Shown: positions 17,946-26,738, counted from the first letter of the stretch. The stretch is 64,000 nucleotides of DNA from Fulvivirga ulvae (GCF_021389975.1 NZ_CP089981.1:762501-826500), one strand, 5' to 3'. The notes: generated from the sequence alone by a model not told the origin. Program-made: numbers and translations.

Positions 17946-18341
17946 CTAGGCATATACTCCTTGCGTCCAGTTGTTGGATACTACTTTTCCCTTTTCATAG
18001 TCGTCTACCACTAATATCAACCGGTTGTCATGGTCACTGTAAAGTACCTCAATATTTACTCCGGCTTTTTGCATAGCCCTGGTTATTTTTCCCAACTGAC
18101 CGGGCTGGTCCTGTTTAAGACGCTGCACTAATATCTCATTTTCTTTAATTACCTCAATCCCTTTTTCTTCTAATGCCTGGCGTGCCTTCTTACCATCTTC
18201 AACCAAAAAGTGAGCTATGCCTTCATTATTGACCACCCAGGCTCCGCCGCCTTCCACACTTATACCCGCCTCTGCCAGGGCCTCCCCCATATCTGCCAAT
18301 GCCCCGACCTGATTTTTTAAACGTATTACCAAATCTTTCAT
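17946..18341 (-). CDS. Tandem ACT-domain protein (131 aa)
   Basis: Two ACT domains: residues 1-65 (VIRLKNQVGALADMGEALAE) and 70-128 (QDQPGQLGKITRAMQKAGVN). Stand-alone ACT proteins bind small ligands, often amino acids, and act as regulatory subunits or sensors; no enzyme domain is attached here. It lies 12 bases downstream of the OsmC gene and its stop codon directly precedes the ArsR start, so OsmC, ACT and ArsR form one operon. The ligand is unknown. The sequence ends in an unusual NNWTQGVYA tail. Confidence 0.8.
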   Translation of the reverse strand: MKDLVIRLKNQVGALADMGEALAEAGISVEGGGAWVVNNEGIAHFLVEDGKKARQALEEKGIEVIKENEILVQRLKQDQPGQLGKITRAMQKAGVNIEVLYSDHDNRLILVVDDYEKGKVVSNNWTQGVYA

Positions 18342-18353
18342 AATCTACTATTT

Positions 18354-18815
18354 TTATAAACTAATATTAATTTTTGATTGTACTGAATTAGCAAGAAAAC
18401 AACGTCGGTGAGCCAGGCTATGCAGTTCACTGATCTGCTCAGCATCCGGAGCATTAAACACATCTGAAAAAACTACGCGTGGCCGTAAGGTAATATTGGT
18501 CATTGCTCTTTCTCCACGTTCATTTTTACCCATTATTCCTTCCGCCTGGTCTTCATACGACTCAACCACGTAACTTTTCCCTGCCGCTATGGACAGAAAA
18601 AAGAGCATATGACAACTTGAAATGGCCGCAACAAAAGCCTCCTCAGGATCAACTGCCGATTCATCAGACATAGGTACCGGCACCACCCCGGGCGATGATG
18701 AAGCTTTGATATCAAGGCCACCATCAAAGGACCATCTGTGCTTCCTGCTATACCTGTGATCAGTAAATTTCTCATCCTTACTTTTTTCCCAGATTATTCT
18801 CGCCGTGTATTTCAT
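18354..18815 (-). CDS. OsmC/Ohr-family peroxidase-like protein (153 aa)
   Basis: An OsmC fold with the two redox cysteines at C68 (AAISSCHMLFFL) and C139 (AHRRCFLANSV), spaced as in OsmC/Ohr proteins that reduce organic hydroperoxides with thiols in the cytoplasm. Length fits the family. It is the first gene of an operon with an ACT protein and an ArsR regulator, which suggests regulation by the latter in response to redox or metabolite signals; this is inference. The intergenic region upstream holds a short dyad at 18990-19008. Confidence 0.88.
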   Translation of the reverse strand: MKYTARIIWEKSKDEKFTDHRYSRKHRWSFDGGLDIKASSSPGVVPVPMSDESAVDPEEAFVAAISSCHMLFFLSIAAGKSYVVESYEDQAEGIMGKNERGERAMTNITLRPRVVFSDVFNAPDAEQISELHSLAHRRCFLANSVQSKINISL

Positions 18816-18989
18816 AAGTGGTAAGTGTTATTTCAGTTGCTAAGGTAAAGGCCAAAGATTATGGACATTTCATTCTATAATGAAGTATGGAATTTCATTG
18901 AGCACCTAAACAGATTAACTAGTGATAGTGATGAAAAATCGCTAAAAATAGGCATTGACAGTTTAGAAGTTAAGGTGCAGCTTTACATT

Positions 18990-19008
18990 ATTTAGAATTA
19001 ATCTAAAT
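18990..19008. promoter_or_regulatory. Short dyad ATTTAGA-N5-TCTAAAT, possible operator
   Basis: Perfect 7-bp inverted repeat in the 276-base gap between the divergent OsmC operon and the 48-aa gene. The size and symmetry suit a dimeric regulator, such as an ArsR-type protein. It is A/T-rich and could be chance. The same gap also has an imperfect inverted repeat (19020-19066). Confidence 0.25.
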
Positions 19009-19091
19009 AAAGAAGCCCTTGTTGATCCTGCTCTTATACCTTAGACATGCTTTAGGGCAGGGTCAACCAAGGCACCAAAACCCAAAAGATT

Positions 19092-19238
19092 ATGGATCAT
19101 ACTAACTACGACAAACTGATAACCCAGCTTACCCGAGAACTTGAGAGAAAGCATCAAAACAACGCCCGGATCAGGTCAATAATAGAAGAATCGCAATGTC
19201 CCTATTTAAAAAAGGCCATAACCCCTGCTCTAAAATGA
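19092..19238 (+). CDS. Small basic helical protein (48 aa)
   Basis: Starts MDHTNYDKLITQLTREL and continues as a charged helix, ending KKAITPALK. Its TGA stop overlaps the ATG of the next gene (ATGA, four bases), an arrangement expected of coupled genes and rarely of chance frames. No family recognised. Confidence 0.45.
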   Translation: MDHTNYDKLITQLTRELERKHQNNARIRSIIEESQCPYLKKAITPALK

Positions 19239-19561
19239 ATTGTAACATAGAAACGCTGATTGTAACAAAAAACGGCGCCATTACCCAATGTAGGGATTGT
19301 CAGCGCATAGGTTTTACGTTTAAAAACCTCCTGATTGGGTTTGACCCTGATCAATTTGTTGGTTTTGGCAGGTTTCTCTCCAGAATCAACTTTGAGAAGC
19401 ACTGTATACGACACTCTGCAAAGCCACCCTATCTTATCATTAACACCTGTCACCATGATATTCAGTTTGCGCTTTTCAGAGAAGAGTTTGAGGAATTCAG
19501 GGACATGGCACAACAGGCAAAGTTAATGCTGGAGGTTTTAGGGATATTGGGACCTTGTTAA
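19235..19561 (+). CDS. Small Cys-containing protein, DUF6686-like (108 aa)
   Basis: The start at 19235 (MNCNIETLIVTKNGAITQC) overlaps the upstream 48-aa gene by four bases and gives a normal N-terminus; another ATG at 19196 would add 13 residues. The pattern of an N-terminal CxxC (TQCRDC) in a GxIxxCxxCxxxxF context, then FTFKNLLIGFDPDQF and a final helical EEFRDM part recalls small Bacteroidota proteins of the DUF6686 type, which I cannot verify. Function unknown. It is expressed with the 48-aa gene and followed by an independent lipoprotein gene. Confidence 0.65.
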   Translation: MNCNIETLIVTKNGAITQCRDCQRIGFTFKNLLIGFDPDQFVGFGRFLSRINFEKHCIRHSAKPPYLIINTCHHDIQFALFREEFEEFRDMAQQAKLMLEVLGILGPC

Positions 19562-19658
19562 GTAGCCTACTTCTTTCGGTTATATTCACTCATAATAATT
19601 ATAATGTTGGGACCTAAATTTGTAGATTAAGCTTTTCATTTAATGCCAAAAGAAATTC

Positions 19659-20291
19659 ATGGTGAAAAAATCAATTATAATAGTACTCCTAACTTCATTA
19701 TTCTATTCCTGTACAGGAAGTAATCCTAATGAACAGATTGATGAGGGACTGATCAAAGAGGATATTTATCGAAGCCATGAAATAGGTTGGACCATTAAAA
19801 TCCCTGAAGGCTGGGAGATTGTATCCAAAGACCAGATGGAAATCCATGATGAGAAAGGTAAACGCGCTCTGGAACAAACCATGAAGGATAGTATTAGCTT
19901 TAGTGGACTAAAACATTTGATAAGTTTCCGCAAAAACAACTTCAACATTTTCCAATCGAGCTCTGAACCATTTCCTCTGAGTTACGAAGGAGAATGGAAA
20001 GACAACAATTCTGCTTTGAAAGAATTGCTTTATCAAACCTATATAAACCAAAGTATTAAAATCGATACATCATCCTCTTCAGAGATCGTGGATGGGCTTA
20101 ACTTCGAAGTATTCCATATCAAGGTATATGGTCCTGAAGGTGGCATTATACTAAACCAAGACATGTATAGCAGATATATTAATGGTTTTGATTTTGGAGT
20201 AAGTATCAATTATAACAACGAGAAAGATCAAAAAGAGATGATGCAAGCGTGGAAAGGTTCCACCTTTAGGAAGAGGCCTAAATCAATGTGA
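19659..20291 (+). CDS. Lipoprotein of unknown function (210 aa)
   Basis: SPII signal with the lipidation cysteine at residue 18 (LLTSLFYSC), followed by an Asn/Glu-rich linker. The mature part includes GWTIKIPEGWEIVSKDQMEI, typical of small periplasmic PsbP-like or DUF1795-type domains in which a protein of this size forms one beta-sandwich. No catalytic motif seen. The gene is 42 bases ahead of a membrane protein gene on the same strand and may be co-transcribed with it. Function unknown. Confidence 0.75.
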   Translation: MVKKSIIIVLLTSLFYSCTGSNPNEQIDEGLIKEDIYRSHEIGWTIKIPEGWEIVSKDQMEIHDEKGKRALEQTMKDSISFSGLKHLISFRKNNFNIFQSSSEPFPLSYEGEWKDNNSALKELLYQTYINQSIKIDTSSSSEIVDGLNFEVFHIKVYGPEGGIILNQDMYSRYINGFDFGVSINYNNEKDQKEMMQAWKGSTFRKRPKSM

Positions 20292-20333
20292 ATGTAAGTA
20301 TCACATACATCAGGCTTCTAATATTTACAAACC

Positions 20334-20975
20334 ATGAAGGTTCTTATTAAAGTATTTTTTTCTATCCCATTTCTGACTATTCTATACTTTGTGACCAGCA
20401 TCAATCTCAGGCTTTATTATTCTCCAGATTTATCCGAAGCCGGCATAAACAAAGATATTTACAACCAGTTAAATTATCTAAAGTCTAGAAATACAGCCGG
20501 AGCAGCCGAGGATATGCAAACCCTTTACCCAGAGGGTCTGATGTTTTTTGAGTGCCTTTACGGCCTTGCATGGACGGATTTTATATCCGGTATGGATATT
20601 AGGTCTGAGGTATTTCAAAATGGGCTTACGGAAATAATCAAATCCATAGTGACGACTGCCGCTACCATTGTATCTCACAGAGCTGCTCTGATTCATAATG
20701 ATATTCAACTGGCTATTGAAATTAGAAACGAAATTGAAGCTTTTGGTTTTCCCGAAACAGTAAATAATAAAAAATACTTTTTATACGGCCATCTGGACAT
20801 TGCTGATGCCTTTATTGTCTGGACGCGAGCAGCAAATCCATCATTGCAATCAGGCAAACCAGTATGGTGGCAGTTAAACTTTCACCTATGGTCTATACTC
20901 ATAATTTTTCCAACTACTCTAAGCTTATTCCTGATCTGGAGAAACAGAAAGCACACTAATTCTGATCGACTTTAA
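20334..20975 (+). CDS. Membrane-anchored hypothetical protein (213 aa)
   Basis: One membrane helix at the N-terminus (FFSIPFLTILYFV) and a second near residues 185-203 (WSILIIFPTTLSLFLIW) flank a helical, Ala/Ile-rich extracytoplasmic domain of about 150 residues. The tail is basic and should be cytoplasmic. I do not recognise the family. It follows the 210-aa lipoprotein gene by 42 bases, so the two probably work together at the envelope. No promoter or terminator is obvious. Confidence 0.68.
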   Translation: MKVLIKVFFSIPFLTILYFVTSINLRLYYSPDLSEAGINKDIYNQLNYLKSRNTAGAAEDMQTLYPEGLMFFECLYGLAWTDFISGMDIRSEVFQNGLTEIIKSIVTTAATIVSHRAALIHNDIQLAIEIRNEIEAFGFPETVNNKKYFLYGHLDIADAFIVWTRAANPSLQSGKPVWWQLNFHLWSILIIFPTTLSLFLIWRNRKHTNSDRL

Positions 20976-21063
20976 CTTATGTCTGCCCATTTAGCTATAA
21001 GTTTGTACCAGACGAGACACAGGTATTCTAATACCGGACCAAACGCCCAACAGTGTTAGCCCA

Positions 21064-21639
21064 TCACTCTTCTGCATAAAAACTCCCTATTAACTTCTCA
21101 GCATGCCCCCATAGTACACTGGAACCTTTGTCCATAACACTTACTTTTCCGATCACCTTTTCATAGGGTACGTTATACTCCGCCCAGGTACCTCCTTGGT
21201 TTGAATCGTTTTGAAGTACGGGCTCGAGTCTGTCCAGCGAATGGGCAAATTTTGCTTCTACCGTACTTCCTCCTTCAAACTCTTCCCATATAGCCATAAA
21301 TTCATCCGCCTGTTTTTCCGGAAGCATTCCAAATATGCGCTTTGCAGCTAGCTGTTCTGTTTCTTTGGAACTATCTCGATGGGCATCAAAAAGAAAAGTA
21401 TCACCCGCATCTATCTCCACAATATCATGGATCAACACCATTTTAAGCACCTTTAACAAATCAACTTCCTCGTTGGAGTGCTCAGCCAATACAAGGGCCA
21501 TCAAGGCAAGATGCCAGCTATGTTCGGCATCATTTTCATTTCTGTCACTGTTAAATAGCCGCGTCTTCCTCTGAATATATTTTAGCTTATCAATCTCCTT
21601 GATAAATTCTAACTGCTTTGATAAGTTATCTGGCTGCAT
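21064..21639 (-). CDS. HD-domain hydrolase, YfbR/HDDC2-like (191 aa)
   Basis: The metal-binding HD set is complete: H40 (NDAEHSWHLA), H71-D72 (LIHDIVEIDAGD) and D136 (SLDRLEP). This spacing and the EIDAGD motif fit the 5'-deoxynucleotidase-like YfbR/HDDC2 group, which removes phosphate from deoxynucleoside monophosphates in the cytoplasm. Length is standard. It stands alone on the minus strand and its start is divergent from the Crp/Fnr gene 96 bases away. Exact substrate is not predictable. Confidence 0.85.
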   Translation of the reverse strand: MQPDNLSKQLEFIKEIDKLKYIQRKTRLFNSDRNENDAEHSWHLALMALVLAEHSNEEVDLLKVLKMVLIHDIVEIDAGDTFLFDAHRDSSKETEQLAAKRIFGMLPEKQADEFMAIWEEFEGGSTVEAKFAHSLDRLEPVLQNDSNQGGTWAEYNVPYEKVIGKVSVMDKGSSVLWGHAEKLIGSFYAEE

Positions 21640-21735
21640 CTTTACTTAATTTTGTCTTTCTATAAAACCTGAATTTCCTTACAAAGGAAAAACAACCACT
21701 TTTCATAATCAAGGACATTTGTCCCGCCGCTAAAT

Positions 21736-22311
21736 ATGGTAAGAACGAACAATGATTTATCAGCATATGTAGCCAGGCTTTACCAGACGGAAAACAGGGG
21801 CTATTTCTCCTTAGAAAATTATCTGCCTGGGCAAAATATAATCCGGCAGGGTAAAAAGGTATACGCCGTGCATATCATAAAAAGTGGTATTGCCAAGTGC
21901 TACTTAAGTGAGGATAACGGGAAGGATTTTATTCAGGAATTCTTTTCAGAGGGTGAGATTTTCGGAGAGATAGAAACCATCAATCATCATCTCAGTTTTT
22001 GTTCTATAGATGCTATAACCAATGTTCAGGTATTTCAAATCAAAAGTGAAAATTTTGTTGAACTTCTAAATGCTGATCGCAGATTCAATGAATTGATACT
22101 TCAGGCTGTAGCCAACAAAGTGAGGTACAAGGCCATCAGGCACGGGTATAATCAATCGCATGCTATAGAAGATAATTTGCTCAGGCTTATCCGGGAGTTT
22201 CCTGATCTTTTGCAGCATATATCAAAGCAGGACATTGCCAATTACCTTGGCATAACCCTTCGCAGCCTTAACAGAGCGCTGCATGACCTGGCCAAGAAAA
22301 AATTGATTTAA
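21736..22311 (+). CDS. Crp/Fnr family transcriptional regulator (191 aa)
   Basis: Cyclic-nucleotide-binding-like beta-roll at residues 15-110 (GQNIIRQGKKVYAVHIIKSG, FFSEGEIFGEIE), a long dimerisation helix, and a winged helix at the C-terminus (ISKQDIANYLGITLRSLNRAL). The beta-roll lacks the PRSA-type cAMP-binding loop, and no Fe-S cysteine cluster is present, so it is a ligand-free or other-ligand member, common in Bacteroidota. It is divergent from the HD hydrolase gene. Targets are unknown. Confidence 0.88.
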   Translation: MVRTNNDLSAYVARLYQTENRGYFSLENYLPGQNIIRQGKKVYAVHIIKSGIAKCYLSEDNGKDFIQEFFSEGEIFGEIETINHHLSFCSIDAITNVQVFQIKSENFVELLNADRRFNELILQAVANKVRYKAIRHGYNQSHAIEDNLLRLIREFPDLLQHISKQDIANYLGITLRSLNRALHDLAKKKLI

Positions 22312-22437
22312 TCGGAATAATTGGTGCCGGGAAAACCATCGTAAACCAGCACTTTTTACCTGCTTAGTGGAGTTCCCGGGCTTAATGTTTTTAACAATGG
22401 ATTATACGGTGTCTCGTGGTATAGGTTTTGTAACTTA

Positions 22438-22995
22438 TCAATTATCATTAACTAATGCCTCTATCATTTTCTGGTCTTCGGAGCGTGAAGACGACACTAT
22501 CTCCCGTATAAAATCTTCCATACCCAGAACTGGTATTTTGGTATTGAGAACAATGGCAGTCTCTGACTCGGCGTAGCAGCGATAAAATTCTAATTGATTA
22601 TAATGTAACAACCGAAGCCAGGTAACCAGCTTAAAATTTTCCTGATTAAATGTGATCCACTGCCCTTTTTCACAGGTATTAAGTAATGAATCGAAATGAA
22701 GCAGGTATTGTATTTTTTTTATATTCTCATCTTCGTGGGCAAGCCATAGCTCAACGCCACCACATGCTCTCGGGTAGCCATGATAGGCTCCGGCCAGGTT
22801 ACCAATGGCCAAATAGCGAACCTCAAGTTCATTAAGTCTGCTAAAAAAAGCTGCAAAAGTATCATTAGAAATATTCAATGTACCTTCTCCTGGCAGGTTA
22901 CCATTTCTATCTACTTGTGAGAATTGCGCAACAATTCTATTCATTGCCAAAAAATTAAGGATGTTAGCACTTTTATCCTTAACAAACTTAGTCAT
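22438..22995 (-). CDS. Nucleotidyltransferase-like protein with degenerate active site (185 aa)
   Basis: Residues about 57-85 (YLAIGNLAGAYHGYPRACGG) follow the pattern of the DUF6036/MNT-type nucleotidyltransferase fold, where one expects GG before the helix and a DxD motif in the strand after PRxTxD. Here GG is GN and the expected DIDLW is GVELW, so the catalytic metal-binding aspartates are not in place. The later part (LNTKIPVLGMEDFIREI) matches the fold's C-terminal helices. It probably no longer transfers nucleotides. The start could also be the ATG at 22944. It stands alone; function unknown. Confidence 0.7.
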   Translation of the reverse strand: MTKFVKDKSANILNFLAMNRIVAQFSQVDRNGNLPGEGTLNISNDTFAAFFSRLNELEVRYLAIGNLAGAYHGYPRACGGVELWLAHEDENIKKIQYLLHFDSLLNTCEKGQWITFNQENFKLVTWLRLLHYNQLEFYRCYAESETAIVLNTKIPVLGMEDFIREIVSSSRSEDQKMIEALVNDN

Positions 22996-23336
22996 GTCAA
23001 TATCATCTTTTCCTTCTCAAAATATTGCCGCACCAACTATATCGGATGTAAATTACGAGATTTTAATTAGATAGGTATTTTGCACCTGAAAGACACAGGT
23101 AAGGTTTATGGATGAAATTAAGGAATCAATATGCTTTTAGAATATCGATTCCATTCCTGTCACAAAAACTAAAATTACATATTTTCATAATTTCGTTGTT
23201 AAAACAAAGAAATGCATACTCTTATAGCCAAAACTGCACAATGATTTTAACCGGATTACAGAGGTGCTTTAATTCGTCAATATCACTAAATACCAGGTTG
23301 ATTCTTTCTTTGACTATATCTATCTGCAAAGTCTGC
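22996..23336. other. Intergenic region, nothing recognised
   Basis: 341 A/T-rich bases between the nucleotidyltransferase-like gene and the stop of the response regulator. No promoter, terminator hairpin or credible gene was found. A coding-like minus-strand frame at 23222-23355 is discussed among the rejected items. Confidence 0.5.
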
Positions 23337-23747
23337 TTAAACCATGTCAAAAAAATGCTCTCTCAATATCTTATTTACAGCGTCCCGCTTGAGATATTTG
23401 TTATAATAATCGTCGACACTTCTTTGTCGTACGGCTCTGTCCTTGTCATCCGGGTTTAACGATGTGGTAAGTACTATCAGCACATCATTTGATTTTTTAC
23501 GGTTTTCAAGTTTCTCATACTCTTCTAAAAATTCCCACCCATCCATTATTGGCATGTTAATATCAAGAAAGATAATGCCTCTATCTTCAGGATTTTTATC
23601 TTTAAGAATAAAAGTCAGTGCTTCTTGGCCGTCATTTGCCACATGAATTGACTGTGTTATATCCATCTTGGACAAAACACGCTTATGGTAAAAATTGCAA
23701 TCTTTGTCATCGTCAGCCAACAAAATATAATCAAGTTTTTTACTCAT
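23337..23747 (-). CDS. Single-domain response regulator (136 aa)
   Basis: A stand-alone receiver with acidic pocket D12/D13/D14 in LLADDDKDC, phospho-acceptor D62 (FLDINMPIMDG) and the threonine/serine switch region (VLTTSLNPDD). There is no output domain; such proteins pass phosphate on or act by protein contacts. The ATG at 23747 overlaps the kinase stop by four bases (ATGA), so it is translationally coupled to the PAS kinase; a start further upstream would duplicate kinase sequence. It is the last gene of the ethylene-receptor-like operon. Confidence 0.9.
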   Translation of the reverse strand: MSKKLDYILLADDDKDCNFYHKRVLSKMDITQSIHVANDGQEALTFILKDKNPEDRGIIFLDINMPIMDGWEFLEEYEKLENRKKSNDVLIVLTTSLNPDDKDRAVRQRSVDDYYNKYLKRDAVNKILREHFFDMV

Positions 23748-25936
23748 AGGTACTCTGTTAAAATAGTAAAATAAAAAGTACTGCCACTTCCGGGTTCGGA
23801 TTCCACCCATATACGTCCTCCATGCTTTTCGGCAATTTTTTTTGCATGAGCAAGCCCTATTCCAGTACCGGAATATTCATCGCTACGATTGAGCTTCTGA
23901 AAGATTACAAAAATCTTATCATAATCTTTCCTGGCGATACCAATGCCATTATCTTTCACGGTAAATTCCCATCCACCGTCTACTTTTTTTGACTTTATCT
24001 GAATTTGCGGAAATCTATCCTTTTTGGAGAATTTCAGTGCATTAGCAATAAGATTTTGAAATATCATACTTATTTCTCCCGGAAAGGCTTTAACCTTATG
24101 AGGTAAATCCCCCACCTCTATTACAGCTTTTGATCTGGAAACAAGTGAATGCAAATCCTCAAGGATCGTATTTACCAAATATTGACAATTAATTACCTCT
24201 ATTTCCTTGGGTTTGCTTAAGCGTGAATATTCAAGAAGATCGTGTATCAACTTCTCCATTCGTTCGGCGGCTCCCAAAATAGAATGCGTAATAGTGGAGG
24301 CATCTTCATTCATCTCTGCTCCATAATCCTCCTCTAATAATTCACTGAAATTCTTAACTGTTAAAAGCGGCTCCATCAAATCATGAGAAATAACATAGGC
24401 AAAATGCTCCATCTCCCTGCTCCTGGACTCCAGCGATGCTATTTTAGCCATGGTATCTTCTGCCTGCTTTTGCGACGTCAAATCCTTTAGGATGTTACAG
24501 AATCCTATAGTCTGATCCATATCGTCATTTAGTACTGTAACCGTTTCAACCGCCCAGAAATTACTACCGTCCTTCCTCTTTCTCCATCCCTTTTCGGAGA
24601 CGCGACCAATCACCTTGGCCTTTTGAATCTGCTTTTGAGGTTTTCCTTCGCGTCGGTCAGAGTCTGTATAAAAAACATCAAAATTCTTCCCTTCAATTTC
24701 TTTAAAGCTATAACCCGTTATCCGTCTGGCCCCTCTGTTCCAATCCTGAATATTACCATTGGCATCCAAGAGAATGATCGAATAGTCTTCTAGCTCTCTT
24801 ATAGCACGGTACAACATTTTCAAATTTCCTTCAGTTTTTTTCCGTATTGTAACGTCTCTCATAGCTACAATGGCCAGCCACTCTTCATCAGACTTAAATA
24901 AGCTGGAAGTAACCTCTGCAGGAAACTGCTCCCCGTTTTTTCTTACCCCAACTAGTTCCATTTCCATTTTGTTACATGCCTTATCAAAATCCAACAGACC
25001 ATGATTCCGTTTCAAAGTCAGCATTTCCATGAGGCTGCCTGAGAGCTCCTCTTTACTATACCCAAAAAGTCTGCGGGCTTCATAGTTGGTAAGTTCAATT
25101 TTACCCTGGGCATTAACTATAATGATCGCATCAGGCGCCGAATGCATCAGCATTCTGAATTTCTCGATAGATTTCTTCTTTTCTGTAATATCTATCCAGC
25201 TTGAGCGGATAAATCTGACATTCCCATCTCCATCATAAGCAGGACTGGCATTTAAAACAACATCGATTTTACCCCCACCCTTAGTTACCACCGTAAGCTC
25301 AACATTGCTTACTTCCCCCTTACTTTTAGTTAAAATCTCATTTACCTGATCATGGTAATCCGGGTGGTATAGTTTAATGATTGTTTCACCGATAAGTTCG
25401 GATTCAGCATAGCCCAACCGTTTGCAAAGTGTGTCATTGCATTTTAAGATTGTTGCTTCTATAGGATCCAGGCTCATATGCATTTCAAGGGCATGATCAT
25501 ATAAGTAACGGTAAAGTTGTTCACTATCACGTAGTTCGGCTGTTTGTCTGGTAATCTGATCTTCAAGTTCGACGCGTTGAAATTCAGCATTTTCAAAGCT
25601 CACCTTTGCTATAGATACCAGTGCAGCACATACCCAAAGTATTACGATCGATATCAGGCGATTTACTTCGGGTACATGACTGGCAGGATTAGGATTAGCG
25701 GAATAAATAAAACCTAAAATTACTAGTACGGTACACGCCATTGCTATGTAAACAGAAGCAAATTTTGCCGGAAACAACCAGCTATATAATATAATGATAC
25801 AATAAAGACTACCCCAGGCAATACCTAAGGGAATATTAATATCTACTATAAATATTACACCAGACAGAAATATTGCCACTAGCAATAAAGTTGCCATGTA
25901 AAAATGGTTAAAAACTCTTTTTTGCTTTTCAAGCAT
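23744..25936 (-). CDS. Membrane PAS sensor histidine kinase (730 aa)
   Basis: Four membrane segments in the first 115 residues (for example LLLVAIFLSGVIFIVDI and ISIVILWVCAALVSIA), a coiled coil, three PAS domains at about 135-255, 260-380 and 385-510, a HisKA domain with HFAYVISHDLMEPLL near 525-545 (histidine in SHDLMEP), and an HATPase_c domain (FQNLIANALKFSKKD, DNGIGI, GTGIGLAHAK). Its first eight coding bases overlap the end of the ethylene-receptor-like gene and its stop overlaps the response regulator start. It should be the signal transmitter of that membrane sensor. It is a close paralog of the kinase at 26739 in its catalytic half. Confidence 0.93.
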   Translation of the reverse strand: MLEKQKRVFNHFYMATLLLVAIFLSGVIFIVDINIPLGIAWGSLYCIIILYSWLFPAKFASVYIAMACTVLVILGFIYSANPNPASHVPEVNRLISIVILWVCAALVSIAKVSFENAEFQRVELEDQITRQTAELRDSEQLYRYLYDHALEMHMSLDPIEATILKCNDTLCKRLGYAESELIGETIIKLYHPDYHDQVNEILTKSKGEVSNVELTVVTKGGGKIDVVLNASPAYDGDGNVRFIRSSWIDITEKKKSIEKFRMLMHSAPDAIIIVNAQGKIELTNYEARRLFGYSKEELSGSLMEMLTLKRNHGLLDFDKACNKMEMELVGVRKNGEQFPAEVTSSLFKSDEEWLAIVAMRDVTIRKKTEGNLKMLYRAIRELEDYSIILLDANGNIQDWNRGARRITGYSFKEIEGKNFDVFYTDSDRREGKPQKQIQKAKVIGRVSEKGWRKRKDGSNFWAVETVTVLNDDMDQTIGFCNILKDLTSQKQAEDTMAKIASLESRSREMEHFAYVISHDLMEPLLTVKNFSELLEEDYGAEMNEDASTITHSILGAAERMEKLIHDLLEYSRLSKPKEIEVINCQYLVNTILEDLHSLVSRSKAVIEVGDLPHKVKAFPGEISMIFQNLIANALKFSKKDRFPQIQIKSKKVDGGWEFTVKDNGIGIARKDYDKIFVIFQKLNRSDEYSGTGIGLAHAKKIAEKHGGRIWVESEPGSGSTFYFTILTEYL

Positions 25937-26477
25937 TCTTGTGGTTTAATAATTCCAACTGCCTGGACAACTCTTTAATTTGCCTGTCTTTCTCTTGTAT
26001 AATCTTCTCCAACGAATAGCTTTTTTTATTGGGCATATGCCTCTCCGAGATACCCTCAGCAAAACCTAACATATTTGGCAATAGTTTAATCAACCCAAAA
26101 ACAGTGATCATACTTACAATTGCAGTAAAAAATCTAATTAGTGCATTTATTCTATAGGCAGGCCACCAAAACATAAATGCATCCATAATATGAGTGAATC
26201 CGCAGAGAATAATAAATGCCCCGAACAACCAGAATACAGGTAAAAATGGAGCCCCTCTTATCCTAAGAACCAGCCAAAATAATATAACCGGAATGATAAA
26301 GTATGCCAGCCAGATAGTAACATCGCTGCCTATATAAAGCCAGCCGTGAAAATCACTCCAGTATCCACAGGACCACCGTGGCGGCCAATCATTTGATGAA
26401 AAAAGTTTGTCGAAAAACTCGATGATTTGTTGCATATGGTTAATATGAAAAATATCGTCGACAATAGCCTTACTCAT
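25929..26477 (-). CDS. Stand-alone ethylene-receptor-like membrane domain (182 aa)
   Basis: Three membrane helices (about 53-72, 81-100, 110-133) match the N-terminal ethylene-binding domain of plant ETR1 and bacterial homologs: LAYFIIP for LAYFSIP, FGAFIILCGFTH for FGAFIVLCGATH, then a third helix ending LIKLLPNML. Residues that build the copper/ethylene site in ETR1 (D25, Y32, P36, C65, H69) appear as D52, Y59, P63, C92, H96, with identical spacing. A C-terminal coiled coil (155-178) follows, where kinases of this type normally continue. No kinase is fused; instead the kinase gene starts eight bases inside this gene. Function as an ethylene or other ligand sensor is inference from the family. 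Confidence 0.88.
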   Translation of the reverse strand: MSKAIVDDIFHINHMQQIIEFFDKLFSSNDWPPRWSCGYWSDFHGWLYIGSDVTIWLAYFIIPVILFWLVLRIRGAPFLPVFWLFGAFIILCGFTHIMDAFMFWWPAYRINALIRFFTAIVSMITVFGLIKLLPNMLGFAEGISERHMPNKKSYSLEKIIQEKDRQIKELSRQLELLNHKNA

Positions 26478-26738
26478 CTGACTTCGACAAAAAATAATAA
26501 TGTAAGAAAAACCAGAACTTTTACAACAAAAGCCACCCTTTCAAATACTTCCTTACAAAGACGTAATCTTCTTAAATGCAAGTCAGGTGAACCCATACAG
26601 CTTTTTTCCGCGCTAATTATACTTGGAGGGTTAATAGATTAATTGCTCCATAATTACATTCCTCAACAGGCTGACCATTAAGGTGCATGGTTATAATTTT
26701 TTTAAATTAAGACAAAAGCAATAATTGAGTCTACGCCG

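Noticed and set aside
23222..23355. Coding-like minus-strand frame after the response regulator, reachable by a slip in a run of seven T
   Set aside because: The regulator already ends normally after helix 5 with ILREHF, and the extension is not recognised. It may be chance.
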